Shown piece by piece: positions 43,553 to 53,306 of a stretch of 64,000 nucleotides of DNA (its first letter is position 1; each line of letters opens with the position of its first letter). Made by a program: the position numbers and the translations under genes. The notes below the pieces were generated by a model. That model saw only the letters and a list, made by a program, of their open reading frames with translations, was not told the DNA's origin and made no database searches. Origin of the DNA: Athripsodes cinereus. Taxonomy: Eukaryota; Arthropoda; Insecta; Trichoptera; Leptoceridae. The stretch lies in NCBI GenBank assembly GCA_947579605.1, contig OX388317.1, positions 25,935,384-25,999,383 on the forward strand, given 5' to 3'.

Positions 43553-43839
43553 CATTCGAAATGCATGTACAACATGCATTCCATCAATGAGAGATCATGT
43601 AATTTTACGCAGGAGATAATATTAAGATGAATGTTTTACTCCATTTCACTGCGTACAGTCTGGCAGAGACTTGGCTCTTGCCTTTGCATACGGGACGAGG
43701 CACGGCTTGTCACCAAAACATCAGACTGTACGCAGTGAAATGGAGTAAAACGTTCATCTTATATTATCTCCTGCGTAAAATTACATGATTTTTCATTGAT
43801 GGAATGCATGTTGTACATGCATTTCGAATGAAAATTAGA
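43553..43839. repeat. Long palindrome with ~118 bp arms
   Basis: Left arm starts ctaattttcattcgaaatgc; right arm ends with its complement. Arms differ at only a handful of positions (about 97% paired). The ~50 bp centre reads agacttggctcttgcctttg and gggacgaggcacggcttgtc. Inner segments (tacaacatgcattcca, tttactccatttcactgcg) are also in both arms. No ORF; it is flanked by LINE 3' ends facing outward. Confidence 0.8.
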
Positions 43840-43859
43840 TAGATTAAAGAGATTTTAAA

Positions 43860-44098
43860 TGTTTATTTGGTTCGGAATGGTGATTTGTCATCATATTATG
43901 GATTCTATTGTTTATATCCAAATATTTAATGTGCATATTTTTGTGTATGTATTATGTACTATGAATTATATTGTACAACAATTTTTTTTACGATAGTTAG
44001 AGTAATGTATTGTGTATAATATTCATGTTTTTTATTATGGTTAAATATGTTATTAATGGCTTCGATGCCGTATGCTGTTTTAAATAAATAAATAAATA
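43860..44098 (+). mobile_element. LINE 3' UTR
   Basis: AT-rich 3' UTR ending aatggcttcgatgccgtatg then aaataaataaataaat, the same terminal motif as at 12800, 28250 and 30885. Confidence 0.5.
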
Positions 44099-44099
44099 A

Positions 44100-44290
44100 T
44101 TATTGTCGACCGACGGTAGTTGGTGGAAGATCATATTAAGTTAATAAAAATGAAATACTTATATTTAGTACTTCCACATTGACTTTATAATTCGCGAGCC
44201 AGATTTCAAGAGCTTCCGCTCTCATCATCAGGCCAATGTAATGAATCCATTTTACATTAGTGAGGAAATTCTTGAAAACCGTGAGTTTTA
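44100..44290 (-). repeat. PLE-like terminal repeat with hammerhead-like motif
   Basis: Reverse strand 44231-44204: CTGATGA, U, stem II GAGAGC-GGAA-GCTCTT, GAAA. All core boxes are intact, but the following palindrome is degraded to TCTGGC and stem I (TTGGC/GCGAA) has a mismatch. The unit begins ccgacggtagttggtggaag. Confidence 0.6.
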
Positions 44291-45454
44291 CAGTCAATGT
44301 GAACGTAATAAGTATTAATGTTTTAGTTTATTATTTTTTTATGAAATTGTTTGTCAAAAATAATGCACTACACCAAAAATAATAAAAGTCCTTATTGCAC
44401 AAAAAAATTAAACAACAAATTTTAATTTTAAAAAAGACGTGGCAACATTATAGCTGAACAAATGAATTTGTGGAATGGGCGAGTTTGTCGCAGACGTGTG
44501 ATATCTTCCAAAAAAAAAACATTGTTGTGAAAATCTGTGTAAAATGATTAACGCTTATCTATCTCAGAATAATGTGACCGTCAAAACCGTTAATTTCATA
44601 ACTGTTCTCTACAAATTTGTAAAAACAATTGTGGGAAATTTTGTGGGACGTGCTCGATATTTTTTTTAAGGTTCTACCAGACAAAACATATCCATATTTT
44701 AAAGAACCATGGTTGATAAAAATTTGAAACAAATTATTATGTGACGTGAGAAATATTTTAAATTTCTATATAAACACATCAAACAATACAAAAGTAATAT
44801 AAAAAAAAACTTACCCCAAATTAATCGCCGACTTTTGAAAAATATCAAAAGTCCACTGCGAAGAACAAAACTTTTCAGTCAACAACGATGAAAGCACGAA
44901 TTACAATTATATTATCAAATCCCAGTTCACTTCTGTGTATTTAAAAAAAATACATAATAACAATCACTGCTTAAATTTATCGAATTAAGTTTTTCACCAC
45001 TTCCTGTTGTACACTTTAAAAAAAATTACATAATATGCTTTTTTCACCTAATATTTTTTTATGAACAGTTTCTCGTGTTAAATAAATTGTTTTTTATTTG
45101 AAATTCAATTCATTTAGTTTTAACGTAATAACATTAATAGGCATAACTTGTTTTCATTGATAATGTTTTTAGTATTGAATATTTCGGATCGCGATTCTCG
45201 TACGAATTTAATATGTATGTAAGTATCAGCAAGTAGTCTTTGCGAGCCAAACGTTTCAATTAATATAAACACATTGACAGCATACACTTCTGTTATATAT
45301 AAGCAAGGCAAATCTCAACGCACAACTTGCTCGTATTACGAGTACGTACAACTTACAACAAACAATCTAATATATTATTTAATTTTGTACATAATTATAT
45401 CTCCTATAAATTTCAATTGAGTGTGTTTGTTGATGCGTATTTTTTTGTTTACCA
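44291..45454. other. AT-rich stretch, nothing recognised
   Basis: A fragment at 44470-44510 (gggcgagtttgtcgcagacg, gatatcttcc) resembles the LINE 3'-UTR motif of 2400. Otherwise none. Confidence 0.4.
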
Positions 45455-45605
45455 GTATGATAACCGAAGTTTTGATTTAGCGACTGGCGGTTCTTGGAAG
45501 ATGTTCAAAAGAGTTAAAAAATTAATGAAAGAAAATTTGCAAGTCAGCTTTCGAAAACTTTCACTGTCGTCGTCAGACGAATGTAAAGTGAAGCATTATT
45601 ATAAA
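45455..45605 (-). repeat. PLE-like terminal repeat, diverged
   Basis: gcgactggcggttcttggaa and cttgcaagtcagctttcgaa-like sequence align with 44100-44235. The reverse-strand boxes CTGACGA (45576-45570) and GAAA (45552-45549) keep the same 28 nt span, but the stem II pairing is largely lost. The plus-strand ORF 45327-45695 runs across this repeat and is not a gene. Confidence 0.45.
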
Positions 45606-45708
45606 GGTAGATATGTGACAGATATAGAAACAATACACACTCAAACTTTTCGAATTCCATTACTCTCTTTTAAATATGGTAAAAAAACACTTTAAATTAA
45701 GTTAATTT

Positions 45709-45770
45709 TTTATTGAGTAGTGACCTGGTTTCGGAAACTTATAAAGTTCTTATCAAAACTACTCAATAAA
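45709..45770 (-). ncRNA. Hammerhead-ribozyme-like hairpin, degenerate
   Basis: Reverse strand order: stem I TTTATTGAGTAGT, TTGATAA (consensus CTGANGA with two changes), stem II GAACTT-TAT-AAGTTTC with one bulge, then GAAACC-A-GGTC and stem I' ACTACTCAATAAA, a perfect 13 bp partner. A closed type I hammerhead plan with a self-contained stem III. The C3 and G8 changes suggest it is no longer catalytic. Confidence 0.5.
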
Positions 45771-45814
45771 TTTTTTAAGTATAACTATAACCAATTGTTT
45801 GGAATATTTACTTT

Positions 45815-46160
45815 TTTTTTATTGTTTAACCGGATTTGATCACTTGAGTGATCAATTGTTCCGGCGCCATTTAGACGGGAGATCGCGATCCATTTGAGAT
45901 CTGAAAAATGAGATCCCAAAAAGATGGTTGCTTCTAAGGTTTGCATAAAGCGTCTCTCGATTGGTGGACCTTACATCGTGACAGTGAGAATGGTGGAATT
46001 GGTGAACGTTGTCCATGGACACCGAAAATGATCATTTAAGCCAGCCTAGAGCCAATACGTAAGCGTTTTGACACCTTTCTCACTTCTTCCGATTAGATTT
46101 TACTCAATGTTGCATTGTGTAGACGTGGTTCTCCTGTCGAGGTTTCTGATTGGTAAAACC
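45815..46160 (+). repeat. Dispersed repeat family C, copy 1
   Basis: Starts ttattgtttaaccggatttg; includes ggcgccatttagacgggaga, tctctcgattggtggacctt, gtccatggacaccgaaaatg and cttcttccgattagatttta. Ends near tctgattggtaaaacc. Copies are at 52590-52845 and, inverted, 57230-57640. No ORF. Confidence 0.7.
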
Positions 46161-46365
46161 AAATGTGTTTTTTTTTCATATTTACATGGAGTTTTACAAA
46201 ATTAACGTCGACTCAATGAATAAAATACCATCTTTTTTATTCTTTTCATTGAAAACCAAAAGCGAATTAATTAGTATTTTACGACAGAGTGTAATATTAT
46301 ATTTTTTTATTGATTTTATTTAATGCCATTATATTATTTTGTGTAAAATTGCTTTTAATCAGCTT

Positions 46366-46509
46366 CTACTACAATACCATCATGGGAAATCCCACAAGAG
46401 GAGAAGTCAGCCGACTAACTACAATTAGGTAATTAACACGCAGATTGTCCTTTCTGTGTCAGTAAAAAATCAGACATTCTGAATAGGTGGCATGCCCCAT
46501 TACTTCATT
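46366..46509 (-). mobile_element. S1 retroposon, tail half of a split copy
   Basis: ctactacaataccatcatgg to ggcatgccccattacttcatt. The other half of the same copy lies at 47039-47160, beyond the hAT-like insert. Confidence 0.65.
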
Positions 46510-47046
46510 TAGTGTTGTGGAATTCTCAAGAAATAATTTTTGGAGAAATTTACCGAGAAATTTCTCGGTAAAAAATTTCTCGAAGTAGAGAATTTTCCGA
46601 GATTTTTTTTTATTTTTTATCTAACAGTATAATAATAATAAATATTCTATTCAATCAATCAATAACAATGAACAAATGTCGAGACAATATTTTATCACCA
46701 ATTAATTATGGAAACAAAAATTTTTTAGGTACCTACATAGAAAAAGTGCTAATAACTGATGTAAAATCTTGATGTTTGACACCCCACATGCCCATATTAA
46801 GTTAAAAAAAATTGCAGGTACATGGAAAAAAGTATTAAAAACCTCTGATTTGAGCCTTACTCAGCCCCACAATTTTTGGATCAATCAGGTTGGCTACGAA
46901 AAGTACTGGGCGAAAGATCATAATATCGCTAAGAAAAATTATGGAGAGAAATTTCTCTTCCATCAGAGGAGAAATTCTCGGAGAAATTTCTCGTTCTCGA
47001 GAAATTTCTTTGGAGAATTTTCTCTTCTCACATCACTAACTGCATT
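46502..47046. mobile_element. hAT-like non-autonomous element in S1
   Basis: Element 46510-47038 (529 bp), flanked by acttcatt (46502-46509) and actgcatt (47039-47046), an 8 bp duplication with one mismatch. Ends tagtgttgtgg and, inverted, tagtgatgtgag. Both subterminal regions are packed with gagaaatttctc-type palindromes (46548-46583, 46945-47015). The ORF 46769-47131 crosses the right end and is not credible. Confidence 0.75.
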
Positions 47047-47160
47047 GTATATTCTATTAATTATCTTAAACGTGAGATATTTTGATACCTTTCTATTTAC
47101 AGACCACTCAAAAACTTACAGAAAAAAGTGAGAGAACTATACCATTCCACGGGGTAAATG
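47039..47160 (-). mobile_element. S1 retroposon, head half of the split copy
   Basis: accactcaaaaacttacaga and ccattccacgggg correspond to the S1 head in reverse orientation, continuing the copy interrupted at 46509. Confidence 0.6.
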
Positions 47161-47751
47161 TCTTCAGTGCATAATAAACATAATGTGCGAAAAAATAACC
47201 AATGCTTTTTTGCCACTTTATTCACCATTTATCAGCAAAATTGGTCATTTTATCCGTATAATGAAAAAAAATCTAAAAGAATAAGTGCGAACACTTCTTT
47301 TGTCAATATTATGCTTATTCTCTGATTGAAGTCTGATTTAAAACTAGTTATTTAATAAACTAGTTATTTACCTACTATCCGACATATTATCTGTCTTTCA
47401 ACAAAACCAGATATTTCTTTATCATTAACACTTAAAAGTGGACATTTTAATTCTTGGCAATACAGTGAACAACATTAATTTCTACAATACCAATATTATG
47501 TTACTGTCATTTTAATTTGTTTGTTCTCTTTCTCAGGAGGTTTGGTTAGAAGATAAATAAAGCTAAGTAATAATCTGCATTCTTAAAATATGTTACCGTT
47601 ACAAAACTTTCTTTCACATATTTATTTTAATTCAAATGTCTTTCCTGTAAACCTCATACATCCGGCAATTAGTTTGGCAGAATCTGATTATTTTGAATGT
47701 TGGTTTATGGTAACCTGCTTTCCGATGCCTGCGTCTATCGGCGCCGAGAAT
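47161..47751. other. AT-rich stretch, nothing recognised
   Basis: No element match until tctatcggcgccgagaatgg at 47732, just before MITE-B copy 3. Confidence 0.4.
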
Positions 47752-47775
47752 GGTTACATCATAGATTTTTATTTA

Positions 47776-48912
47776 AAATCATCATCATCATCATCATCAT
47801 CATCGCCCTCAACGCTCCTCTCGGGAGCACAGGGCAGAAACCAGCCTCCTCCATTCAGAGCGTCTCTGTGCCAATTGCGTCACCTCTTCCCACGACATTC
47901 CTTGCGCTCTGATATCGTTGTCATAGGAACGGTGTATTGTGAAAGAGGGACGCCCGGGCCTACTTTTTGGCCAACTATCATTGGGCATTCTCAAAACATG
48001 TCCCAGCCAGGACCATCGTCTCTCTTGTATTACGGAGATTACAGGTCTCTGCTGGGTGCGCGAGCGCACAGCATCATTTGTAACATGTTCATACCATCTG
48101 ACATCCAAAGTCCTTCTAAGACACTTGTTTTCAAAGCTTAGTATCTTCCGCTCTTGAGCCTTGGTTAAGTGCCAAGACTCGCAGCCATATAGAAGGATTG
48201 GGATGATGCACGCATTGAACAAGCGACATTTTGTCCTGATGCTGAGTCCAGACGCCTTCCAAACTTTGTTCATGTTGTTGAAAGCCCCGCTAGCTGCTCC
48301 TATGCGGATTGGTAATTCCGACCGGAGATCACCCTCTGGCGTTACGGTTGCTCCCAGGTACCTGAATTTACTAACCTGAGATATTTGGGAATTGCCAACC
48401 ATTAGTGGGGTGTGAGTACTCGTGCATGTACTATTACATATGTACTCCGTTTTACCAGCGTTGATACGAAGGCCAAGGCGCAAGGAATTTTCATAAAGAG
48501 CATTAGCGTTGCACTGTAATCCGTCCACAGATGTATCAAAAAGGGCTAGATCATCCGCATATTCAAGATCGTGCAGCACTCCCACAGACGTCTCACTGTT
48601 TTCACGCTGTGATAAAGGCACACCGCCAGGGCCCAGAATAGATTTTCTGAGCAGGTAGTCCATAATTATGGCAAAGATAAAAGGTGCCAATACACAGCCC
48701 TGCCGGACTCCAGTGGTGATCCTGAAGGTGTCAGTTGGACCACTTGATGTTCTGACAGAACATTCAGAGTCCATATGCAGGGCTTTGATCATGGTTACCA
48801 CCTTGGGCGGGATGCCATACGCGGCCAGTATTTTCCATATGGTTGGTCTGTGGGGGCTGTCAAAAGCTTTTTCGTAGTCAATGAAGCAACATGCAAGCGG
48901 TGAGTTGAACTC
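47776..48912 (-). mobile_element. RTE-A LINE, 5'-truncated
   Basis: Inserted in MITE-B in reverse. The (ATC)n tail is at 47778-47804. Target duplication ttta (47772-47775 and 48913-48916) by comparison with MITE-B copy 2, which reads tttttatttataatacc. It is the longest RTE copy here, about 1.1 kb, keeping the RT from just before motif A. Confidence 0.85.
47809..48912 (-). CDS. RTE-A ORF2, RT palm to C-terminus
   Basis: About 365 codons without a stop. In order: CFIDYEKAFDS (RT motif A, catalytic Asp), TGVRQGCVLAPFIFAIIMDY (motif B), LEYADDLALFDTS (motif C, YADD), NAGKTEYIC, SKFRYLGATVT, CRLFNACIIPILLYGCESW, then ERRWSWLGHVLRMPNDSWPK and the C-terminal helix MSWEEVTQLAQRRSEWRRLV. A segment present at 15660 (RALFFRPQGF) is deleted. 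The endonuclease and RT fingers are missing, so it cannot mobilise itself. The open frame continues to an ATG at 49128, but that part comes from MITE-B and the opposing LINE. Confidence 0.85.
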   Translation of the reverse strand, partial: EFNSPLACCFIDYEKAFDSPHRPTIWKILAAYGIPPKVVTMIKALHMDSECSVRTSSGPTDTFRITTGVRQGCVLAPFIFAIIMDYLLRKSILGPGGVPLSQRENSETSVGVLHDLEYADDLALFDTSVDGLQCNANALYENSLRLGLRINAGKTEYICNSTCTSTHTPLMVGNSQISQVSKFRYLGATVTPEGDLRSELPIRIGAASGAFNNMNKVWKASGLSIRTKCRLFNACIIPILLYGCESWHLTKAQERKILSFENKCLRRTLDVRWYEHVTNDAVRSRTQQRPVISVIQERRWSWLGHVLRMPNDSWPKSRPGRPSFTIHRSYDNDIRAQGMSWEEVTQLAQRRSEWRRLVSALCSREER

Positions 48913-49021
48913 TTTATAATACCTTGATAGAATACTCCTATGTATTTTCATTGTAATGAAGTGAGGCACCATTTTTCGGCACTTTTGACAGAACGGTTGG
49001 CGAAAAGAAGTATGATAAATC

Positions 49022-51129
49022 TGAAATGAAATGAAAAGTCTGAAAAAAGGAAATATATCACGAATTCCATAGAGACAAACAAAAATGACCCAAGAAAAAT
49101 GTGGAATGCAATAAAAAACATTACACATACAACAGAAAAACCCACTATAAGAATAGTAGAATTTCCAGATGGTGTAGAAGAGGATGAATTAAATATTGCA
49201 AGAAAATTCAATGAAAATTTTTTATCAAGTGTGACAAACATCCATAATAGCATTCTGCTGAGTCAAGAAACAAGCTCAGATATTAAACAACATTCAACTA
49301 CCTTTGCATTTGAGCCAATCACTTTAGAGTTGCTTAGAAAATTTATTGGAAAAATGCAAAACAAATCTTCACACAATGGCATCACTATCAAGGTCATCAA
49401 GGATTCGTTGGAAGTAACAGGAGAATGTTTGGTTAACTTATTTAACGTCTCCTTGAGAAATGGAATATTTCCCGAATCCTGGAAAACATCTACTATCATA
49501 CCAATACCCAAAATTTCAGATGCCAAAATATTTGACGAGTTTAGACCGATAAATTGTCTACCGAAATACGAGCAAATCCTGGAATGCATTGTGAGAGATC
49601 AGTTGAAAACATATTTCGAAAACAATAAAATTCTTGTTCCAGAACAATCAGGTTTTAGAAATAACCACTCATGTGAAACAGCTCTCAATAGTGTAATTAA
49701 CACATGGAAAGAGAACATAGATAGAAAAAAAATAGTGATTGCAGTATTTTTGGATTTGAAACGAGCATTTGAGACAATAGATCGATCCCTTTTAATAAAC
49801 AAATTGAACAAATATGGTATACAAGGAAATGAAGCAAAATGGTTTACAGAATATTTGAGTACAAGAACGCAAAAAACTAAAATTGGAAACACGGTATCTG
49901 AAGAATTAGAGGTGGCACTGGGAGTTCCCCAAGGCTCAGTCCTAGGCCCATTGCTTTTCATTATATATATAAACGATATAGTGAAGTGTTTAAAAACATG
50001 TGGAATCAAACTCTTTGCAGATGATACTCTAATATATATTATAAGTGATAGTGTTAGTGACGGATTACATAAAATCCAATGTGAACTTAATGTTATAGCA
50101 GAATGGTTTAATAGAAATAAACTTAAATTAAATACATCTAAAACGAAAGCGATGATAATAGGTAAGTATGTGGAGGAGACTGCGCTGTTCTTAAGTATTC
50201 AGGGGGAAAAAATAGACATTGTAAAAGAAATGAAATATCTAGGTGTGATTATAGACAGTAAGTTGAATTTTAAATCAAACGTGGAACATATTATGAAAAA
50301 ACTTAGTAAAAAAACGGGTTTCTTCCTGAGAATTAGAAAAAAATTAGATATAAGTACAAGAAAATTAGTTGTTAATTCTATTATACTGCCCCATGTAAAT
50401 TATTGTTCCACACTATTGTTTTTAAATAATGAAGCGCATTTTAATCACATGCAAAAAATTTTAAATAGAGCAATGAGGGGAATTTTAGGGTATAATAAAT
50501 ATGCTAAAATTAAAATAATGTTGGAAAAACTAAACTTCATGACGGCTAAACAAAGAGTATACTTGAATACTCTTATTTTTATATTCAAAATAGTAAAAGG
50601 TATGCTACCAAGCTACCTAGGACAGAGTTTGACTCACAATTATGAACATCATAGGTACCCTACGAGAAGAGGAAATGACTTTAGAATACCAAAAACAAGG
50701 TTAACAGGAACATCGAATAGTTTATTCTATAAAGGTATTAGATTATACAACGATCTTCCTGCAAACCTAAAAGAAGCTCAAAGTCTTTCCTCTTTTCGGA
50801 AGAAATGCATGCAATATGTGAAACAAAAATTTTAAATTTGAAAGTATATGAATGTTAGTAATTTAAGAATAAAATGTGTACAAGTAGTTGAATATTTATA
50901 TAATTAAGTTCAAATAATATGTAGGTAGTATATAAAAAGAAAAAGTTTTTAAGTTAAAAAAAGAAATCGATTTATGTTTTACTTGTACAATGTTAAGTAA
51001 TTTAAGTATGATTGTAATGTATATAACTAGATAATTATAGAATTAAGATGAAATTAACGTGTAAATAAATTATAAAAGAAATTTTAACTTTTATAATTTT
51101 ATAAATGAATAAATAAAGAATAAAATAAA
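49022..51129 (+). mobile_element. CR1/Jockey-superfamily LINE, 5'-truncated
   Basis: Inserted in MITE-B between aaatc and gctaaa. The target duplication is taaatc or ataaatc (49015-49021 and 51130-51136). The 3' UTR is ~290 bp and ends in gaataaataaagaataaaat with an A-rich tail. Its coding frame is intact, so it is a relatively recent insertion. Opposite orientation to the RTE-A copy 110 bp away. Confidence 0.85.
49099..50835 (+). CDS. LINE reverse transcriptase (ORF2, lacking endonuclease)
   Basis: 578 residues from the first ATG; the frame is open from 49030 and that part (NDPRKMWNAIKNI) still looks like ORF2, so the true start is lost. Order: linker; RT from about residue 110 with SWKTSTIIPIPK, FRPINCLPKYEQILE, QSGFRNNHSCETAL, AVFLDLKRAFETID (motif A, D219), GVPQGSVLGPLLFIIYINDI (motif B), LFADDTLIYI (motif C, D308-D309), NTSKTKAMIIG, KYLGVIIDSKLNF; then LPHVNYCSTLLF and the C-terminal SLFYKGIRLYNDLPANLKEA. 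No stop or frameshift. It is the longest reading frame in the window. The clade within CR1/L2/Jockey is uncertain. Confidence 0.9.
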   Translation: MWNAIKNITHTTEKPTIRIVEFPDGVEEDELNIARKFNENFLSSVTNIHNSILLSQETSSDIKQHSTTFAFEPITLELLRKFIGKMQNKSSHNGITIKVIKDSLEVTGECLVNLFNVSLRNGIFPESWKTSTIIPIPKISDAKIFDEFRPINCLPKYEQILECIVRDQLKTYFENNKILVPEQSGFRNNHSCETALNSVINTWKENIDRKKIVIAVFLDLKRAFETIDRSLLINKLNKYGIQGNEAKWFTEYLSTRTQKTKIGNTVSEELEVALGVPQGSVLGPLLFIIYINDIVKCLKTCGIKLFADDTLIYIISDSVSDGLHKIQCELNVIAEWFNRNKLKLNTSKTKAMIIGKYVEETALFLSIQGEKIDIVKEMKYLGVIIDSKLNFKSNVEHIMKKLSKKTGFFLRIRKKLDISTRKLVVNSIILPHVNYCSTLLFLNNEAHFNHMQKILNRAMRGILGYNKYAKIKIMLEKLNFMTAKQRVYLNTLIFIFKIVKGMLPSYLGQSLTHNYEHHRYPTRRGNDFRIPKTRLTGTSNSLFYKGIRLYNDLPANLKEAQSLSSFRKKCMQYVKQKF

Positions 51130-51353
51130 ATAAATCGCTAAAAACGTCGACAAGAACTTGAAAAAATATCCAATCACGTTTATATAAATGTAAAAATGAT
51201 ATATTTTTATAAAAATGCAAGAAATAGTCCATAAAATGTAGGAAACACCATACGCTTTCGCCAACCGATCTGTCAAAAATTCATAGATATTTTGCTTCAC
51301 TTTTGTAAACGAGTCAGGGTTCTAGGTTTAGTATGAAATTCTGTGGGTCACAT

Positions 51354-52405
51354 GCATTTCAATGAACACGCACATAGCAAAACGAGGAACGCCGATTGAG
51401 ATTTAATTTGCCGGCGCTTACCGGCACTGATCGGCGCTGGCAACCTGCTTTCTATGTGTTTGCACCCTCGCGACAAAGAATACAATATACAGAAAAATAC
51501 TTCAAATAACTTGAAGAGACAGAGTTTACAATAAGATCATTCTTCTACAGCTGAAAAAGTATTTGGTCGGCCGTGTAAAATCTATTGTTTTATAAAGTTT
51601 TAGATAGATTTAAAAATAGTTTTCTTAATTTAAAGACAACAAACACTAAAAATAAAACAATCCAAAAAAATCACTTTGTTTTAGTCAGCAAATAAAAAAA
51701 ATAAAATCCTAATCGATATTTTACTATTATTAATTTGTAATATCAAAATTGAAGAAATTATGGGTTCAGTCAGCTACAAGAGCGCCATCTACTTTGACGA
51801 AAATGTTCTAGCTATATACATAAATATCAGCCTGAAAAATAAGCTGTATGCTTGTATAATACATTTTTAAAAATATTTTTTTAGGATATAATCGCGCAAA
51901 CCGTTGAACATTTATAAACTCTTTTGATTATTAAATTATAAAAATAATGTTGAACCGTTTTCCGTTAATTTAATACGTCTATAACTACACGTGCTAATTA
52001 CATGACACAACTCATTAAAAATATTATTTTTATTATCTGTATGACAAATATTACATGCTTAATTCTCACAAAAACAACAAAATATATCTCTACAGCGAAA
52101 AAACAAATGGAAAAACAAAACCTACAACAGATAGTCACAATAATTTATAATAAGTACTTTGATCACAATGTGACTCCTTTAACTTTATTTAAGCTGTTAC
52201 GTCATATAAGATGCACCTACATATTATTTGAAGTCATGTCGTAGAAAGAATTACATTATAAATGCACATATTTATAAATGTATTTTTAATTTTGTTATTT
52301 TTAAACTTTTTTTTGTTTAGTACTTACATACATTTCGGAAGTGTTGTAGTGTGTGTGCGAGATTGTGAGTTTTTCAATGATTGTTTTGTATGTTATTGCT
52401 GAAAT
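51354..52405. other. AT-rich stretch, mostly unassigned
   Basis: 51400-51470 is GC-richer (ccggcgcttaccggcactga, tcggcgctggcaacctgctt), and the left flank of MITE-B has aacctgctttccgatgcctg, so the flanks may belong to one older element. The ORF 52002-52244 has no motif. Confidence 0.35.
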
Positions 52406-52515
52406 TCGCACTGCTTGTATGTAAGTGCTATCCCTCACCGGGACGCCATGGCGACGTCGCCGGCTACGTAGCCAAATAATTCTACGACTAGCGACGTGGC
52501 AAATCTGTAGCCACA
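52406..52515. other. GC-rich patch, unassigned
   Basis: caccgggacgccatggcgac, gtcgccggctacgtagccaa, gactagcgacgtggcaaatc and tgtagccacatgactt contrast sharply with the AT-rich surroundings. Internal partial inverted phrases (ggctacgtagcc) suggest a small element or an old coding scrap. Confidence 0.35.
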
Positions 52516-52559
52516 TGACTTAGTTTCAATATATTTCGATATGAATGAAGTAAAAGCGC

Positions 52560-52845
52560 TAAATGTAAAACTAAATTATCAATGTTTAGAAAATTTACTA
52601 ATTGTTTTATTAATTAACCGGATTTGGGTGGAGATGACAAAATCAATCAGAAATCTCGATTGGAAAACCAAGAGGAATTGGTGGAAGTTGTCCATGGACA
52701 CCGAAAGTGTTCACTGAAGCCAGCCTTAAGTCAATTCGTAAGCGTTGGGACGCGTTTCTCACTTCTTCCGATTAGATTTTGCACAATGTTGCATTGTGCA
52801 GACATGGTTCTCCAATCAAGAATTCTGATTGGCTAAATAATGATA
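52560..52845 (+). repeat. Dispersed repeat family C, copy 2
   Basis: caatgtttagaaaatttact, ttaaccggatttgggtggag, gttgtccatggacaccgaaa, cttcttccgattagattttg. It lacks the middle ~130 bp of copy 1. Confidence 0.65.
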
Positions 52846-53306
52846 TTTTCTTTCTTGATATCTATATAAGTTTCAAGATAAACCATTTTACTCTACATAG
52901 CAACAGAAATACACAATTACAATTCAAAAGACAAAGGGTGATTTTATCGGTGTATGTTTTGTGTTCTTTTTTTGTACATCTTAGGTGTTTATATACAACT
53001 TTATAGTTGAATTAGCAATAAAATCTTATATTTGACAGTTATATAGATGAATACGTGCGTGATTAGTCAATAAATATCAAAAATTATATCCATATCATAA
53101 AACGCCCCTTTGGTACAGAGTTCATTCGAGTAGGTACACGGATAAATGAACATACACAATCATGAAACTGTTTTAAATATTATCTTACAAAAATAAAAAA
53201 CTTATTTATTAAACATTCTTACTAGCTTTGTAATATTATTTTGTCAATTTTTTAGTTACACTATGTTGATAATCATTGTGTGAGGGTTACATATCTAAGT
53301 TTTACT
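52846..53306. other. AT-rich stretch, nothing recognised
   Basis: No repeat match or coding frame seen. Confidence 0.4.

Larger units (their letters stand above)
47752..51353. mobile_element. MITE-B copy 3 carrying two LINE insertions
   Basis: The left end catagatttttatttaaaa is at 47760 and the right end aaattctgtg at 51345, with ggttacat (47752-47759) and ggtcacat (51346-51353) outside, an 8 bp duplication with one mismatch. Removing 47776-48912 and 49022-51129 leaves about 340 bp that align with copies 1 and 2 from end to end. Confidence 0.8.

Noticed and set aside
45327..45695. 122-codon ORF as a gene
   Set aside because: It crosses a PLE-like terminal repeat and has no recognisable domain.
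48161..48877. Plus-strand ORFs at 48161-48379 and 48668-48877
   Set aside because: Antisense shadows of the RTE-A reverse transcriptase.
47809..49128. A single 439-codon reverse-strand gene
   Set aside because: Codons beyond about 48912 are MITE-B and the opposing LINE; only the RTE-A part is real.
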